Positions 44,357 to 53,188 of a stretch of 64,000 nt of DNA are shown piece after piece (the stretch's first letter is position 1; each line of letters starts with the position of its first letter). The DNA is from Acidobacteria bacterium SCN 69-37 (GTDB taxonomy: Bacteria > Acidobacteriota > Vicinamibacteria > Vicinamibacterales > SCN-69-37): the NCBI GenBank assembly GCA_001724025.1, contig MEDJ01000002.1, forward strand, positions 62,001 to 126,000. The letters run 5' to 3'. Under the pieces are notes generated by a model. It was given only the letters and a program-made list of their open reading frames with translations, made no database searches and was not told the DNA's origin. Both the position numbers and the translations under genes were made by a program.

Positions 44357-45547
44357 TCATAGCGGGTCGGGTTCGAGGCCTGCGGCCGATCGGCGCAGGC
44401 GTGCGCGGACGGCCTGCTCGTAGATCCGCGAGAGCGTGCCGAGATCGTCGATCTGGATCCGCTCGTTCACCTTGTGGATCGTGTCGTTGGTCGGCCCGAA
44501 CTCCACGACCTCGCGCGCCAGCGTGGCGATGAAACGGCCATCGGAGGTCCCGCCGCTCGTCGACAGCACGGGGATGACGCCGCTCGCCGTGGCAACAGCG
44601 TCGCGCACGGCGTCGACCAGTGGGCCGCCAGGCGTGGCGAACGGGTGCGCGACAGGCTTCCACGTCAGGTCGTAGTCGAGACCGTGGCGATCGAGCACCT
44701 CGCGTACGCGCGTCTGCAGACCGTCGGCCGTCGACTCCGGCGAGAAGCGGAAGTTGAACGTGACGTCGAGCGTGCCAGGGATCACGTTGACCGCGCAGGT
44801 GCCGGCGTGAATGTTCGAGATCTGGAAGCTCGTCGGCGGGAAGTCGGCGTTGCCTCGGTCCCACACGGTGGCGGCAAGCTCGGCCAACGCCGGCAGCGAC
44901 GTCTGAATCGGATTGCGCCCGCGTTCCGGGTACGCGATGTGGCACTGCACGCCCGTCACGTGCAGCGAGCCGCTGAGCGATCCGCGGCGACCGTGCTTGA
45001 TGGTGTCGCCGAGCCGATCGGCCGAGGTCGGTTCGCCCACGATGCAGGCGTCGATGCCCTCGCCCCGCGCGCGCAACGCCTCGATGACGGCGGCCGTACC
45101 GTCGACGGCATCCCCTTCCTCGTCTGACGTGATGAGCAGCGCGATCGACCCGACGGCATCGCGTGTGGCGGCGATCCGTTCGGCCGCCGTGATCATCGAG
45201 GCGAGCGGTCCCTTCATGTCCGACGCGCCGCGTCCGTACAGGCAGCCATCGCGCTCGGTCGGCACGAACGGATCGCTCGTCCAGGCATCGAGGGGTCCTG
45301 GCGGCACCACGTCCACGTGTCCGGCCAGGCAGAGAACCGGAGACGTCGTGCCGGCACGTGCCCACAGGTTGCGGACGCCGCCCCTGTCGATCCGCTCGCA
45401 CACGAATCCGGCTGCCGCGAGTCGCGTCGCGATCAGCGTCATCGCGCCGTCGTCGTCGGGCGTGATCGATCGGCAGGCGATAAGGGCCTTCGCGAGCGCC
45501 AGCGTCTCGTGCTGGATGGCGTCGGCGGTCGCGCGTGGCGTAGCCAT
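44357..45547 (-). CDS. dapE: Succinyl-diaminopimelate desuccinylase
   Basis: Zinc peptidase-family enzyme (396 aa) releasing succinate to give LL-diaminopimelate for lysine and peptidoglycan. Metal and catalytic motifs are [41 protein letters not shown] (general base Glu) and [21 protein letters not shown], with [13 protein letters not shown] near the end. A dimerisation lobe lies between. Third gene of dapC-dapD-dapE, 15 bases after dapD. Confidence 0.93.
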   Translation of the reverse strand: MATPRATADAIQHETLALAKALIACRSITPDDDGAMTLIATRLAAAGFVCERIDRGGVRNLWARAGTTSPVLCLAGHVDVVPPGPLDAWTSDPFVPTERDGCLYGRGASDMKGPLASMITAAERIAATRDAVGSIALLITSDEEGDAVDGTAAVIEALRARGEGIDACIVGEPTSADRLGDTIKHGRRGSLSGSLHVTGVQCHIAYPERGRNPIQTSLPALAELAATVWDRGNADFPPTSFQISNIHAGTCAVNVIPGTLDVTFNFRFSPESTADGLQTRVREVLDRHGLDYDLTWKPVAHPFATPGGPLVDAVRDAVATASGVIPVLSTSGGTSDGRFIATLAREVVEFGPTNDTIHKVNERIQIDDLGTLSRIYEQAVRARLRRSAAGLEPDPL

Positions 45548-45562
45548 CGAATCCGGTGCAGA

Positions 45563-46387
45563 TCAGTCGCGGAGCAGGTCGTTGATCGACGTCTTCGATC
45601 GCGTCTGCGCGTCCACGCGCTTGACGATGACCGCGCAGGCGAGCGAGTAGCGACCGTCGGCCGACGGCAGGCTGCCGGGCACCACGACCGATCCGGACGG
45701 CACGCGACCGTAGAGAATCTCGCCCGTGGTGCGGTCGTAGATCTTCGTGCTCTGACCGATGAACACGCCCATCGAGATGACGGAGTGGGCCTCGACGATG
45801 ACGCCCTCGACGACCTCGGAGCGGGCGCCGATGAAGCAATTGTCTTCGATGATGGTCGGGTTGGCCTGCAGCGGCTCGAGTACGCCGCCGATCCCGACGC
45901 CACCCGACAGGTGCACGTTCCTGCCGATCTGCGCGCACGATCCGACCGTCGCCCACGTGTCGACCATGGTGCCCTCGTCGACGTACGCGCCGATGTTGAC
46001 GAACGACGGCATCAGGATGACGTTCTTCCCGATGAACGTGCCGCGCCGCGCGACGGCGCCGGGGACGACGCGGTATCCGCCGGCTCTGAAGGCCGCGTCG
46101 TCGTAGCCCTCGAAGCGCGCCGGGACCTTGTCGAAGCCCGGACCGGTGCTGCCGGGCATCACCTGGTTGTCGCGCGTGCGGAAGGAGAGCAGCACGGCCT
46201 TCTTGATCCACTGGTGCGTGTGCCACGCGTCGCCGATCTTCTCGGCCACGCGCAGCGTGCCTGCGTCGAGGCCCGCGAGGATGTCGTCGAGGGCGCGCGC
46301 GAGATCGGCGTCGACGCGGCCTGGCGCGAGTTCGGCGCGCCGTTCGAAGGCGGCGTCGACGAGGGAAGCAAGAGCAGCGGTGGTCAC
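45563..46387 (-). CDS. dapD: Tetrahydrodipicolinate N-succinyltransferase
   Basis: Succinyl-CoA-using trimeric enzyme of 274 aa, the same length as the E. coli protein when started at GTG 46387. The N-terminal helical part ([18 protein letters not shown]) is followed by left-handed beta-helix hexapeptide repeats ([57 protein letters not shown]), the active-site loop. It lies 5 bases after dapC. Together dapC, dapD and dapE give the succinylase route of diaminopimelate synthesis, which does not use the direct LL-DAP aminotransferase. Confidence 0.94.
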   Translation of the reverse strand: MTTAALASLVDAAFERRAELAPGRVDADLARALDDILAGLDAGTLRVAEKIGDAWHTHQWIKKAVLLSFRTRDNQVMPGSTGPGFDKVPARFEGYDDAAFRAGGYRVVPGAVARRGTFIGKNVILMPSFVNIGAYVDEGTMVDTWATVGSCAQIGRNVHLSGGVGIGGVLEPLQANPTIIEDNCFIGARSEVVEGVIVEAHSVISMGVFIGQSTKIYDRTTGEILYGRVPSGSVVVPGSLPSADGRYSLACAVIVKRVDAQTRSKTSINDLLRD

Positions 46388-46392
46388 GACTG

Positions 46393-47595
46393 TCAGTGTC
46401 CTTTCCGATCGGTCACGAATCGGGTGATGCGCGTGGCGGCATCCACGCAGGTCTCGAGATCGGCAACGAGCGCGATCCGGACGCGCCCGCGCCCTGGATT
46501 GCCCGCCCGGCCGTCGCGCGCCAGGAACTGGCCTGGCAGCACGGTCACGTACGTTTCGCGGTACAACGCCCTGGCGAACGCCGCGTCGTCGCCGTCCGGA
46601 ATCGGCGCCCAGAGATAGAAGCCGGCATCGGGCCAGGTCGCGGGCAGCGCCGGCTGGAGACGCGGCACGACCGCGGCGAACTTCTCGCGGTAGCGCCGGC
46701 GATTCTCCTGCACGTGCGTTTCGTCCTGCCACGCCGCGATGCTGGCGTGCTGCACGGCCGGACTCATCGCCGACCCATGATACGTGCGATAGCGCAGGAA
46801 TGCCTTCAGCAGCCGCGCGTCCCCCGCGACGGCGCCCGAGCGCATGCCGGGCACGTTCGATCGTTTCGAGAGGCTCGTGAAGACGACGAGGTTGCGGAAG
46901 TCGTCGCGTCCCAGGCGAACGGCAGCCTCGAGGCCGCCGAGGGGCGGCGCAGCCTCGTCGAAATAAATCTCCGAGTAGCACTCGTCCGAGGCAATGACGA
47001 AGCCGTGGCGATCGGCGCGATCGAAGAGCGCGCGCCAGTCGTCGAGCGTCAGCACGTGCCCCGTCGGGTTGCCCGGTGAGCAGACGTACAGCAGCTGCGT
47101 GCGCGCCCAGGTGTCGGCCGGCAGGCTGTCGAGATCGAGGCGATAGCCGTGGTCCGCTGTCTGATCGATGAACACGGGCTCGGCGCCGGCCAGCAGCGCC
47201 GCGCCTTCATAGATCTGGTAGAAGGGGTTCGGCGAGACGACGACGGGCGAGGGGCGCGTGGGATCGACGATCGCCTGTGCGAAAGCGAAGAGTGCCTCAC
47301 GCGATCCGTTGACCGGCAGCACCTCGGTGACCGCGTCGAGGTGGGGCAGGCCGTAGCGTCGCCGGAACCACGCCGCGATCGTCTCGCGCAGCCGGTCCAT
47401 CCCGGCTGTCGACGGATACCGCGCGAGGTCGTGCAGGTGCGCCGTCAGGGCCTCGAGCACGAACGTCGGCGTGGGATGCTGCGGTTCGCCGATCGAGAGG
47501 CGGATCGGTGTCGTCGCCGGCGGCTCGACATCCGAGAACAGGGCGTGCAGACGTTCGAACGGGTACGGGTGCAGCAGAGCGAGACGCGGATTCAC
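46393..47595 (-). CDS. dapC: Succinyldiaminopimelate transaminase
   Basis: PLP-dependent class-I aminotransferase (400 aa) of the DapC type. PLP-contact regions are [34 protein letters not shown] and [12 protein letters not shown], and the Schiff-base lysine is in [21 protein letters not shown]. First gene of the dap operon, with the ATG at 47595 divergent from the GMC gene across 126 bases. That gap holds TTGACG and an AT-richer patch but no promoter I can define with confidence. Confidence 0.9.
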   Translation of the reverse strand: MNPRLALLHPYPFERLHALFSDVEPPATTPIRLSIGEPQHPTPTFVLEALTAHLHDLARYPSTAGMDRLRETIAAWFRRRYGLPHLDAVTEVLPVNGSREALFAFAQAIVDPTRPSPVVVSPNPFYQIYEGAALLAGAEPVFIDQTADHGYRLDLDSLPADTWARTQLLYVCSPGNPTGHVLTLDDWRALFDRADRHGFVIASDECYSEIYFDEAAPPLGGLEAAVRLGRDDFRNLVVFTSLSKRSNVPGMRSGAVAGDARLLKAFLRYRTYHGSAMSPAVQHASIAAWQDETHVQENRRRYREKFAAVVPRLQPALPATWPDAGFYLWAPIPDGDDAAFARALYRETYVTVLPGQFLARDGRAGNPGRGRVRIALVADLETCVDAATRITRFVTDRKGH

Positions 47596-47721
47596 CGGAC
47601 CGCTAGCTTACATGAGGGCCGACCCGTTTGGTCGTGATTTTCGGCCTGGATCCGCTTGCCCGCGCGTGTTGTGTTGACGTACTGTGTGCGTCGAAACGAT
47701 TCCAATTTCAGAGAAGGACCC

Positions 47722-49401
47722 ATGGCTGTGCAGACGTTTGACGCCATTGTGGTCGGCTCGGGCATCAGTGGTGGCTGGGCGGCCAAGGAACTCACCGAAC
47801 GTGGTCTTCGCGTGCTCCTGCTCGAGCGGGGACGCAACGTCGAACACATCAAGGACTATCCCAACGCGCTGAAGCGGCCATGGGAGATTCCGCACCGCGG
47901 GCGGACGACGGTCGAGGCGCGCGTGAAGGAACCCGTGCTGCGCCGCGACTACGTCCTGAACGAGACGAACTACGACTTCTGGGCACACGCGGCCGAACAC
48001 CCGTACGTCGAGCAGAAGCCGTTCGACTGGTTCCGCGGGTATCACGTCGGCGGCCGATCGCTGACCTGGGGCCGGCAGAGCTATCGCCACAGTGATATCG
48101 ACTTCGAAGCGAACGCGCGTGAGGGGGTCGGCGTCGACTGGCCGATTCGCTACAAGGACATCGCGCCCTGGTACGACCACGTCGAGCGGTTCGCGGGCAT
48201 CAGCGGATCGCGCGAAGGTCTGCCGCAACTGCCGGACGGCGAGTTCCTGCCGCCGATGGCGCTCAACGCGGGTGAACAGTTCGTGGCCGACGGCATCCGC
48301 AAGGCGTTCAACGACCGGCGCCGGCTGATCATCGGACGGTCCGCGAATCTCTCTGTCGCGCACAATGGGCGCAGCGCCTGCCAGTATCGCAACAAGTGCT
48401 CGGACGGCTGTCCATTCGGCGCCTACTTCAGCACGCAGTCGTCCACGCTGCCCGCCGCGACGCGCACGGGCAACCTCACGCTCCGTCCGCATGCCATCGT
48501 CACGCGCCTCGTGTACGACAAGGATCGGAAGCGCGCGAACGGCGTGGAAGTGCTCGACGCCCAGACGCGGCAGACGATCGAGTACAACGCGCGCGTCGTC
48601 TTCCTGTGCGCGTCCGCGTTCAACTCGACGTGGATCCTGATGAACTCGGCCACCGACGTGTGGCCAGACGGGCTCGGCAGCAGTTCGGGCGAGCTCGGGC
48701 ACAACGTCATGGATCACCACTTCCGCGTCGGCGCGTCGGGCCGCATCGATGGCTTCACCGATCGCATCGTCAACGGGCGCCGGCCGAACGGGCTCTACAT
48801 TCCCCGCTACCGGAACGTGGCCGACGACAAGCGCGACTACCTGCGCGGCTTCGGGTACCAGGGCGCAGCGAGCCGCCAGAACTGGGCGCGCGAAGTGGCC
48901 GAGCTCGGCATCGGCGCGCCGCTGAAGGAGGAACTGCGCGAGCCGGGACCGTGGACGATCGGCATCACCGGCTTCGGCGAGATCCTGCCGCACCACGACA
49001 ATCGCATCATGCTCGATCGGTCCACGACGGACGCCTGGGGCCTGCCGGTGCTCGCCATGAACTGCGAGATCCGGGAGAACGAGCGCCGCATGCGCATCGA
49101 CATGATGAACGACGCGGCCGAGATGCTCGAGGCCGCCGGGTGCCGCAACGTGCAGGCCACCGACACGGGCTATACCTTCGGACGCGGCATCCACGAGATG
49201 GGGACCGCCCGCATGGGACGCGATCCGAAGACGTCGGTGCTCAACGGCAACAACCAGGTGTGGGACGCGCCGAACGTGTTCGTCACGGACGGAGCGTGCA
49301 TGACGTCGGCGGCGTGCGTGAACCCGTCGCTGAGCTACATGGCTCTCACCGCGCGCGCGGCGGCGTTTGCCGTCGACGAACTGAAGAAGCAGAACCTCTG
49401 A
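47722..49401 (+). CDS. GMC-family FAD oxidoreductase
   Basis: Flavoenzyme of 559 aa in the gluconate-2-dehydrogenase-large-subunit-like group. The FAD motif is VVGSGISGGWAAKELTERGLRVLLLE; further family parts are GGRSLTWGRQSYR, NKCSDGCPFGAYFSTQSS, NVMDHHFRVG and the C-terminal catalytic block FGRGIHEMGTARMGRDPKTSVLN followed by FVTDGACMTSAACVNPSLSYMALTARAA. No signal peptide, so export would depend on the Tat signal of its small partner encoded 9 bases downstream. GAGAAGGA supports the ATG at 47722. Substrate probably a sugar or sugar-derived alcohol; not determined. Confidence 0.9.
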   Translation: MAVQTFDAIVVGSGISGGWAAKELTERGLRVLLLERGRNVEHIKDYPNALKRPWEIPHRGRTTVEARVKEPVLRRDYVLNETNYDFWAHAAEHPYVEQKPFDWFRGYHVGGRSLTWGRQSYRHSDIDFEANAREGVGVDWPIRYKDIAPWYDHVERFAGISGSREGLPQLPDGEFLPPMALNAGEQFVADGIRKAFNDRRRLIIGRSANLSVAHNGRSACQYRNKCSDGCPFGAYFSTQSSTLPAATRTGNLTLRPHAIVTRLVYDKDRKRANGVEVLDAQTRQTIEYNARVVFLCASAFNSTWILMNSATDVWPDGLGSSSGELGHNVMDHHFRVGASGRIDGFTDRIVNGRRPNGLYIPRYRNVADDKRDYLRGFGYQGAASRQNWAREVAELGIGAPLKEELREPGPWTIGITGFGEILPHHDNRIMLDRSTTDAWGLPVLAMNCEIRENERRMRIDMMNDAAEMLEAAGCRNVQATDTGYTFGRGIHEMGTARMGRDPKTSVLNGNNQVWDAPNVFVTDGACMTSAACVNPSLSYMALTARAAAFAVDELKKQNL

Positions 49402-49410
49402 GGTCGGACG

Positions 49411-49980
49411 ATGATGACGTTGACACGCCGGGAAGCCGTTCTCCAGTTGGCGACCATGCTGGGCGCCACGGTCGTGGGGCCGAGACTCGCGGCCGCTTCG
49501 TTCGATCTCGATCTCGCGCAGACGGGGCCGTTCGCGGCGGACATCGCGCTGCTCGACGAGATTGGCGATACCATCCTGCCGTCGTCGGACGTGCCCGGGG
49601 CCAAGGCCGTCGGCATCGGTCCGTTCCTCGCGATGATGATGACCGACTGCTACACCGCCGACGAGCAGGTCCCGCTCCGCGCCGGGCTGCGACGGCTCGA
49701 TGCGGAGTTCACCGAGCGGTTCGGCACCGGGTTCGTCTCGGGATCGCCCGCCGACCGCACGACCTACCTGAACGAACTGGATCGTGAACAGCGCGAACAG
49801 CGCCTGACGCAGGGCGCCGGTGCCATGCCGCACTACTTCCGGATCCTGAAAGAGCTGACGATCCTCGGCTACTTCTCGTCCGAGGTTGGCGCGACACAGG
49901 CGCTGCGGTACGCCGACGTGCCGGGCGGCTACGACGGCAACGCGCCGTACACACGCGGCGACCGCGCCTGGTTCAGCTGA
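49411..49980 (+). CDS. Gluconate 2-dehydrogenase subunit 3-family protein with Tat-like signal
   Basis: Small partner (189 aa) of the GMC oxidoreductase. The N-terminus MTLTRREAVLQLATMLGATVVGPRLAAA has a twin-arginine followed by a hydrophobic stretch and an Ala-x-Ala site, consistent with Tat export of the complex. The mature part has the subunit-3 hallmark LLDEIGDTILPSSDVPGAKAVGIGPFLAMMMTDCY and a late FRILKELTILGYFSSEVGATQALRY. The two genes are almost contiguous and form the usual GMC plus subunit-3 pair. Confidence 0.88.
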   Translation: MMTLTRREAVLQLATMLGATVVGPRLAAASFDLDLAQTGPFAADIALLDEIGDTILPSSDVPGAKAVGIGPFLAMMMTDCYTADEQVPLRAGLRRLDAEFTERFGTGFVSGSPADRTTYLNELDREQREQRLTQGAGAMPHYFRILKELTILGYFSSEVGATQALRYADVPGGYDGNAPYTRGDRAWFS

Positions 49981-50050
49981 TGACCCCCGTCCCCCTGGGG
50001 CTGATCACCTTCGCACGAGGCTACGGCGGCCCGCCGACGCCTTGGCGGAG

Positions 50051-50068
50051 GCTGAAGCCCCAGGGCTC
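50051..50068. repeat. GGGGCTTCAGCCCC palindrome, copy 6 (partial, inverted)
   Basis: Partial element GCTGAAGCCCCAGGGCTC in the convergent gap after the subunit-3 gene. A further decayed copy (TTTCAGCTCCAGGGG) lies around 50132-50147. The 235-base gap from 49981 holds only these repeats and copy 7. Confidence 0.65.
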
Positions 50069-50184
50069 AGGACGATCAATTCGTCGCCGCCAGCTCGTGG
50101 CTCGCGCCTGCCGGAACTTTCGAGTTTCAGCTCCAGGGGGCCAGACGATCCGCTCGTGGCGGCCACCCGTCGCTCGTGTCTGTC

Positions 50185-50210
50185 GGAGCCCTGGGGCTTC
50201 AGCCCCAGGG
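50185..50210. repeat. GGGGCTTCAGCCCC palindrome, copy 7
   Basis: Canonical copy, ending 5 bases before the stop codon of the HAD gene read from the other strand. Confidence 0.85.
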
Positions 50211-50215
50211 AGACA

Positions 50216-50899
50216 TCAATCGCGTCCCAGCCTAGCCACTGTCTCTGCCGAGATCTGGTGCAGGCCGTCGAGGATCAGATCCGCGTCCGTCAGCAGGTGT
50301 CGCGGTGACGTCGTGGTGAGACCGATCGTGCGCATGCCCGCGGTCCTGGCCGCCGCCAGGCCGGCAGGGGAATCCTCGATGGCCAGGCACTGCGCGGGAT
50401 CGACGCCGAGACCGGCAGCGGCCTTCAGGTATGGCTCGGGGTCGGGCTTGCACGCACTCACGTCATCGGCCGCAACAATCACGGGGAAGTGGTGCCGCAG
50501 ACGCGCGGCGTCGAGGATGGACGTGATCTCGATCTTCAGCGCGCCCGATGCGATCCCGAGCGCGTAGGCGGCCGCCAGCCGGTCGATGCACGCGGGAGCT
50601 GTCGGGAACAGCACCTCGCCCGCGTCGAGATACCGCGCGAAGAGGCGTGTCTTTTCGTCGACGAGCGTCTCCACCGCGGCTTCATCGAATCCCAGTGCGT
50701 GCTCCTGCCCGAACGCCACGACGAGCCCGGTGTCGTCGTAGCCGAGATAGCGATCGAAATAGGCGCGTTCGTCGAGCTGCCAGCCGCGACGCTCGAAGAC
50801 GTCCTGGAACGCGCGCAGGTGCAGACCCTCGGTATCGGCGATCACCCCGTCGAAGTCGAAGACAACAGCCGTGATGCGCGTGGCAGGGACAACAGACAT
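50216..50899 (-). CDS. HAD-superfamily phosphatase/phosphomutase (beta-phosphoglucomutase-like)
   Basis: Cytoplasmic HAD hydrolase of 227 aa. Motif I is VVFDFDGVIADTE (Asp nucleophile plus Asp), a helical cap follows (LRAFQDVFERRGWQLDERAYFDRYLGYDD), motif II lies in IASGALKIEI, motif III Lys in DVSACKPDPEPYL and motif IV is CLAIEDSPAGLAAARTAGM. The C1-cap form fits beta-phosphoglucomutase or phosphoglycolate-type phosphatases. Substrate unknown. Monocistronic, facing the GMC genes across a repeat-filled gap. Confidence 0.88.
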   Translation of the reverse strand: MSVVPATRITAVVFDFDGVIADTEGLHLRAFQDVFERRGWQLDERAYFDRYLGYDDTGLVVAFGQEHALGFDEAAVETLVDEKTRLFARYLDAGEVLFPTAPACIDRLAAAYALGIASGALKIEITSILDAARLRHHFPVIVAADDVSACKPDPEPYLKAAAGLGVDPAQCLAIEDSPAGLAAARTAGMRTIGLTTTSPRHLLTDADLILDGLHQISAETVARLGRD

Positions 50900-51019
50900 C
50901 CGGACATTCTATCGGCTACCGACCACAGACGACCGGCCACCGCGGCGCCCGTGCGCATCGCATCCTCCAGGTGTGTCTCCCCGGGGCTCCGGGTGAACTG
51001 GCGCACCGACGATCGGATC

Positions 51020-51045
51020 GGAGCCCTGGGGCTTCAGGGCCAGGG
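51020..51045. repeat. GGGGCTTCAGCCCC palindrome, copy 8
   Basis: Copy with one changed arm (CTTCAGGGCCAGGG), so the stem is partly broken. Confidence 0.75.
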
Positions 51046-51053
51046 GGCTGTCT

Positions 51054-51079
51054 CCCCGAGGCTGAAGCCTCGGGGCTCC
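51054..51079. repeat. GGGGCTTCAGCCCC palindrome, copy 9 (inverted variant)
   Basis: Arms CCCCGAGGCT and AGCCTCGGGG around GA, in reverse orientation to copy 8. The base changes are compensatory (CCC to CGA paired with TCG), so the stem is kept. Confidence 0.8.
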
Positions 51080-51122
51080 GGGTGTCGCCGCGCCGCCCGC
51101 CGCCCGCCGCCGCGCAGCAGTC

Positions 51123-51148
51123 GGAGCCCTGGGGCTTCAGCCCCAGGG
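51123..51148. repeat. GGGGCTTCAGCCCC palindrome, copy 10
   Basis: Canonical copy, 56 bases before the GDPD start codon. Confidence 0.85.
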
Positions 51149-51204
51149 GGCGGAGAATAGCCGCTTCTTGCCATCGTCATCACTTCGCGCGACGATGTCC
51201 GCCT

Positions 51205-52146
51205 ATGTCGATGCGCCTGACGGTTCTGCTGCTGGTGATGACGGGATCCACGGCGGCGATCGCCGCGTGCGGGCGGGCGCCCGCGCCTCAGTTGGCGGCC
51301 ACCGAGGGGCTTCCGCCGCCGCCCTGGACGATCGCGCACCGCGGCGCCTCGGCATATGCGCCCGAGAACACCATCCCGGCCTTTTTGCTAGGGGCCGAAC
51401 AGGGTGCGCAGTTCGTGGAACTCGATCTGCAGCGCACGAAGGACGGCCAGATCGTGGTGCTGCACGACCTGACGCTCCAGCGAACGACCGACGTGGCCAC
51501 CGTGTTCCCCGATCGCGCGCGACCGGGACCTGACGATCCCGACCGCAAGCTGCAGTGGTGGCTCGAGGATTTCACGCTCGACGAGGTCCGGCAGCTCGAT
51601 GCGGGGGCGTGGTTCGACACGAAGTTCGCCGGGACACGCATCCCGACCTTCGACGAGGTGATCGGCGCCGTGCGCGGGCGCGTGGGCATTTTCATCGAGC
51701 TGAAGTCACCGGAGCTTTACCCCGGCATCGAGGGCGAGATTCTCGCGGTGCTCGCACGTCACGGCCTCGATCGGGCCGGTGCCGATCCGCAGACCCCAAT
51801 CGTGCTGCAGTCGTTCACGGTGCCGAGCATCCAGGCCCTCGTGGCCGCGGGCACGACGTTGCCGCGGCACGTGCTGATCGGCGCACGTGATGCCGACCGG
51901 TGGCTCTCGGACGATGGTCTGGCAGAGATTCGAGGATTTGCGACGGGGATCAGCCCGGAGAAGGTGACGCTCGACACCCACGCGGCCGGCTGGCGCCGCG
52001 CGGCCGAGCTCGGATTGCCCAGCACACCGTGGACGTTCCGCGCCACGACCGTGAAGGGCTTCGACTCGGTGACGGCCGAGATGGCGCACTACATCGAGCA
52101 GGGCGCCACGGGGGTCATTACCGATAACCCGGATCTTGTGCCGTGA
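51205..52146 (+). CDS. Glycerophosphodiester phosphodiesterase, lipoprotein
   Basis: GDPD-domain enzyme of 313 aa, probably anchored in a membrane: a short signal peptide ends in a lipobox (AAIAACGR, Cys about residue 22). The catalytic TIM-barrel motifs are WTIAHRGASAYAPENTIPAF (two acid/base His and Glu), FVELDLQRTKDGQIVVLHDLTLQRTTD and FIELKSPELYPGIEGE, ending GATGVITDNPDLV. It hydrolyses glycerophosphodiesters to glycerol-3-phosphate and an alcohol. The ATG at 51205 is followed by another at 51211; either gives the same lipobox. A 28-bp palindrome lies 5 bases after its stop. Confidence 0.9.
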   Translation: MSMRLTVLLLVMTGSTAAIAACGRAPAPQLAATEGLPPPPWTIAHRGASAYAPENTIPAFLLGAEQGAQFVELDLQRTKDGQIVVLHDLTLQRTTDVATVFPDRARPGPDDPDRKLQWWLEDFTLDEVRQLDAGAWFDTKFAGTRIPTFDEVIGAVRGRVGIFIELKSPELYPGIEGEILAVLARHGLDRAGADPQTPIVLQSFTVPSIQALVAAGTTLPRHVLIGARDADRWLSDDGLAEIRGFATGISPEKVTLDTHAAGWRRAAELGLPSTPWTFRATTVKGFDSVTAEMAHYIEQGATGVITDNPDLVP

Positions 52147-52151
52147 TGCGC

Positions 52152-52179
52152 GTAGGGGCGACGCATGCGTCGCCCCTAC
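52152..52179. repeat. Perfect 28-bp palindrome, copy A
   Basis: Half-site GTAGGGGCGACGCA followed directly by its exact reverse complement. It lies between the convergent GDPD and argF genes and could terminate both. A second copy is at 63879-63906. Confidence 0.85.
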
Positions 52180-52231
52180 ATGATGCACGAAGACCTGCCG
52201 CCGTCCTTCCGCCGGTGGCCGGTGGCCGATC

Positions 52232-53188
52232 TCAGCCCTTCCCCATCAGCAGTGCCAGCAGCGCTTTCTGCGCGTGCAGGCGGTTTTCGGCCTGATCGAA
52301 GACCGCGGCGTTCGGCGAGTCCATCACCTGATCGGTCACCTCGATGCCCCGGTGTGCGGGCAGGCAGTGCATGAACACGGCGCGCGGTGAGGCCGCGGCC
52401 ATCAGGTCGCGATTCACCTGGAACGGCTCGAAGATCCGCGCCCGCGCGTCGGCTTCGGCTTCCTGCCCCATCGACGCCCACACGTCCGTGTAGACCGCAT
52501 CCGCGCCGGTCACCGCCGCCACGGGATCGTTGCTCAGGGTCAGCGTTGCGCCGTGCCGCGCGACCCGCGCGCAGTCGGCCACCACCGTCGCCGGCAACTC
52601 GTAGCCCTTCGGCGAGGCAATCGTCATCTGCAGACCGGCCAGTGCGCCGGCGTGCGCGAGCGAGGCCGCCACGTTGTTGCCGTCACCGACGTACGTGAGC
52701 TTCAGCCCGCGCGTCGATCCGAAGCGTTCGCCGAGCGTCATGATGTCGGCCAGCGCCTGGCACGGGTGCTCCTCGTCGGTCAGCGCGTTGACGACGTGCA
52801 TGCGCGTGGCCGCGGCCGCGACGCGGGCGAGCCGCTCCTGCGCGTACGTCCGGATGATCACGCCCGACAGCCAGCGTTCGAGGTTGTGCGCGACGTCCTC
52901 GACCGTCTCGCGGCCGCCGAACACGACGTCGGGCGGCGGTTCGATCACCTCGCCGCCGAGTTCGCGCACGGCAATCACGAACGTGATGCGCGTCCGCAGC
53001 GACGGCTTCTCGAACAGGATGGCGACGTGGCGGCCGGCGAGCGCCTGCGGGCTCGATTCGCCCCTGGCGCGACGGACCTTCAGCTCGGCCGCGAGCGCGA
53101 GCAGGTGATCGAACTCGGCCGGCGCCAGGTCGAGCACCGACACGAAGTCCTTGGCAGCGAGCCGGGACACCGGTGTTGTTGGGGTCAC
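52232..53188 (-). CDS. argF: Ornithine carbamoyltransferase
   Basis: Transfers the carbamoyl group to ornithine to form citrulline; 318 aa. Carbamoyl-phosphate site EKPSLRTRITF, then HCQALAD-type sequence seen as DEEHPCQALADIMT, ornithine-side residues around VYTDVWASMGQE, and the HCLPAHRG loop with its Cys. The GTG at 53188 overlaps the argJ stop (GTGA). Last gene of the minus-strand arginine operon. Confidence 0.94.
   Translation of the reverse strand: MTPTTPVSRLAAKDFVSVLDLAPAEFDHLLALAAELKVRRARGESSPQALAGRHVAILFEKPSLRTRITFVIAVRELGGEVIEPPPDVVFGGRETVEDVAHNLERWLSGVIIRTYAQERLARVAAAATRMHVVNALTDEEHPCQALADIMTLGERFGSTRGLKLTYVGDGNNVAASLAHAGALAGLQMTIASPKGYELPATVVADCARVARHGATLTLSNDPVAAVTGADAVYTDVWASMGQEAEADARARIFEPFQVNRDLMAAASPRAVFMHCLPAHRGIEVTDQVMDSPNAAVFDQAENRLHAQKALLALLMGKG

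Larger units (their letters stand above)
50900..51204. other. Repeat-filled intergenic region
   Basis: A 305-base divergent gap between the HAD and GDPD genes. It holds three palindrome copies (51020-51045, 51054-51079, 51123-51148), a partial CCCCGGGGCTCCGG around 50980-50993 and a CGCCGCCCGCCGCCC run. I see no ORF or RNA gene, and no convincing promoter. Confidence 0.7.

Noticed and set aside
44357-47595. hisC candidate in the dapC gene
   Set aside because: It is in a dapC-dapD-dapE operon and its active-site sequence follows DapC, so the missing hisC must be elsewhere.
47608-49833. 741-codon minus-strand frame
   Set aside because: Antisense of the GMC oxidoreductase and its small subunit; no domain visible.
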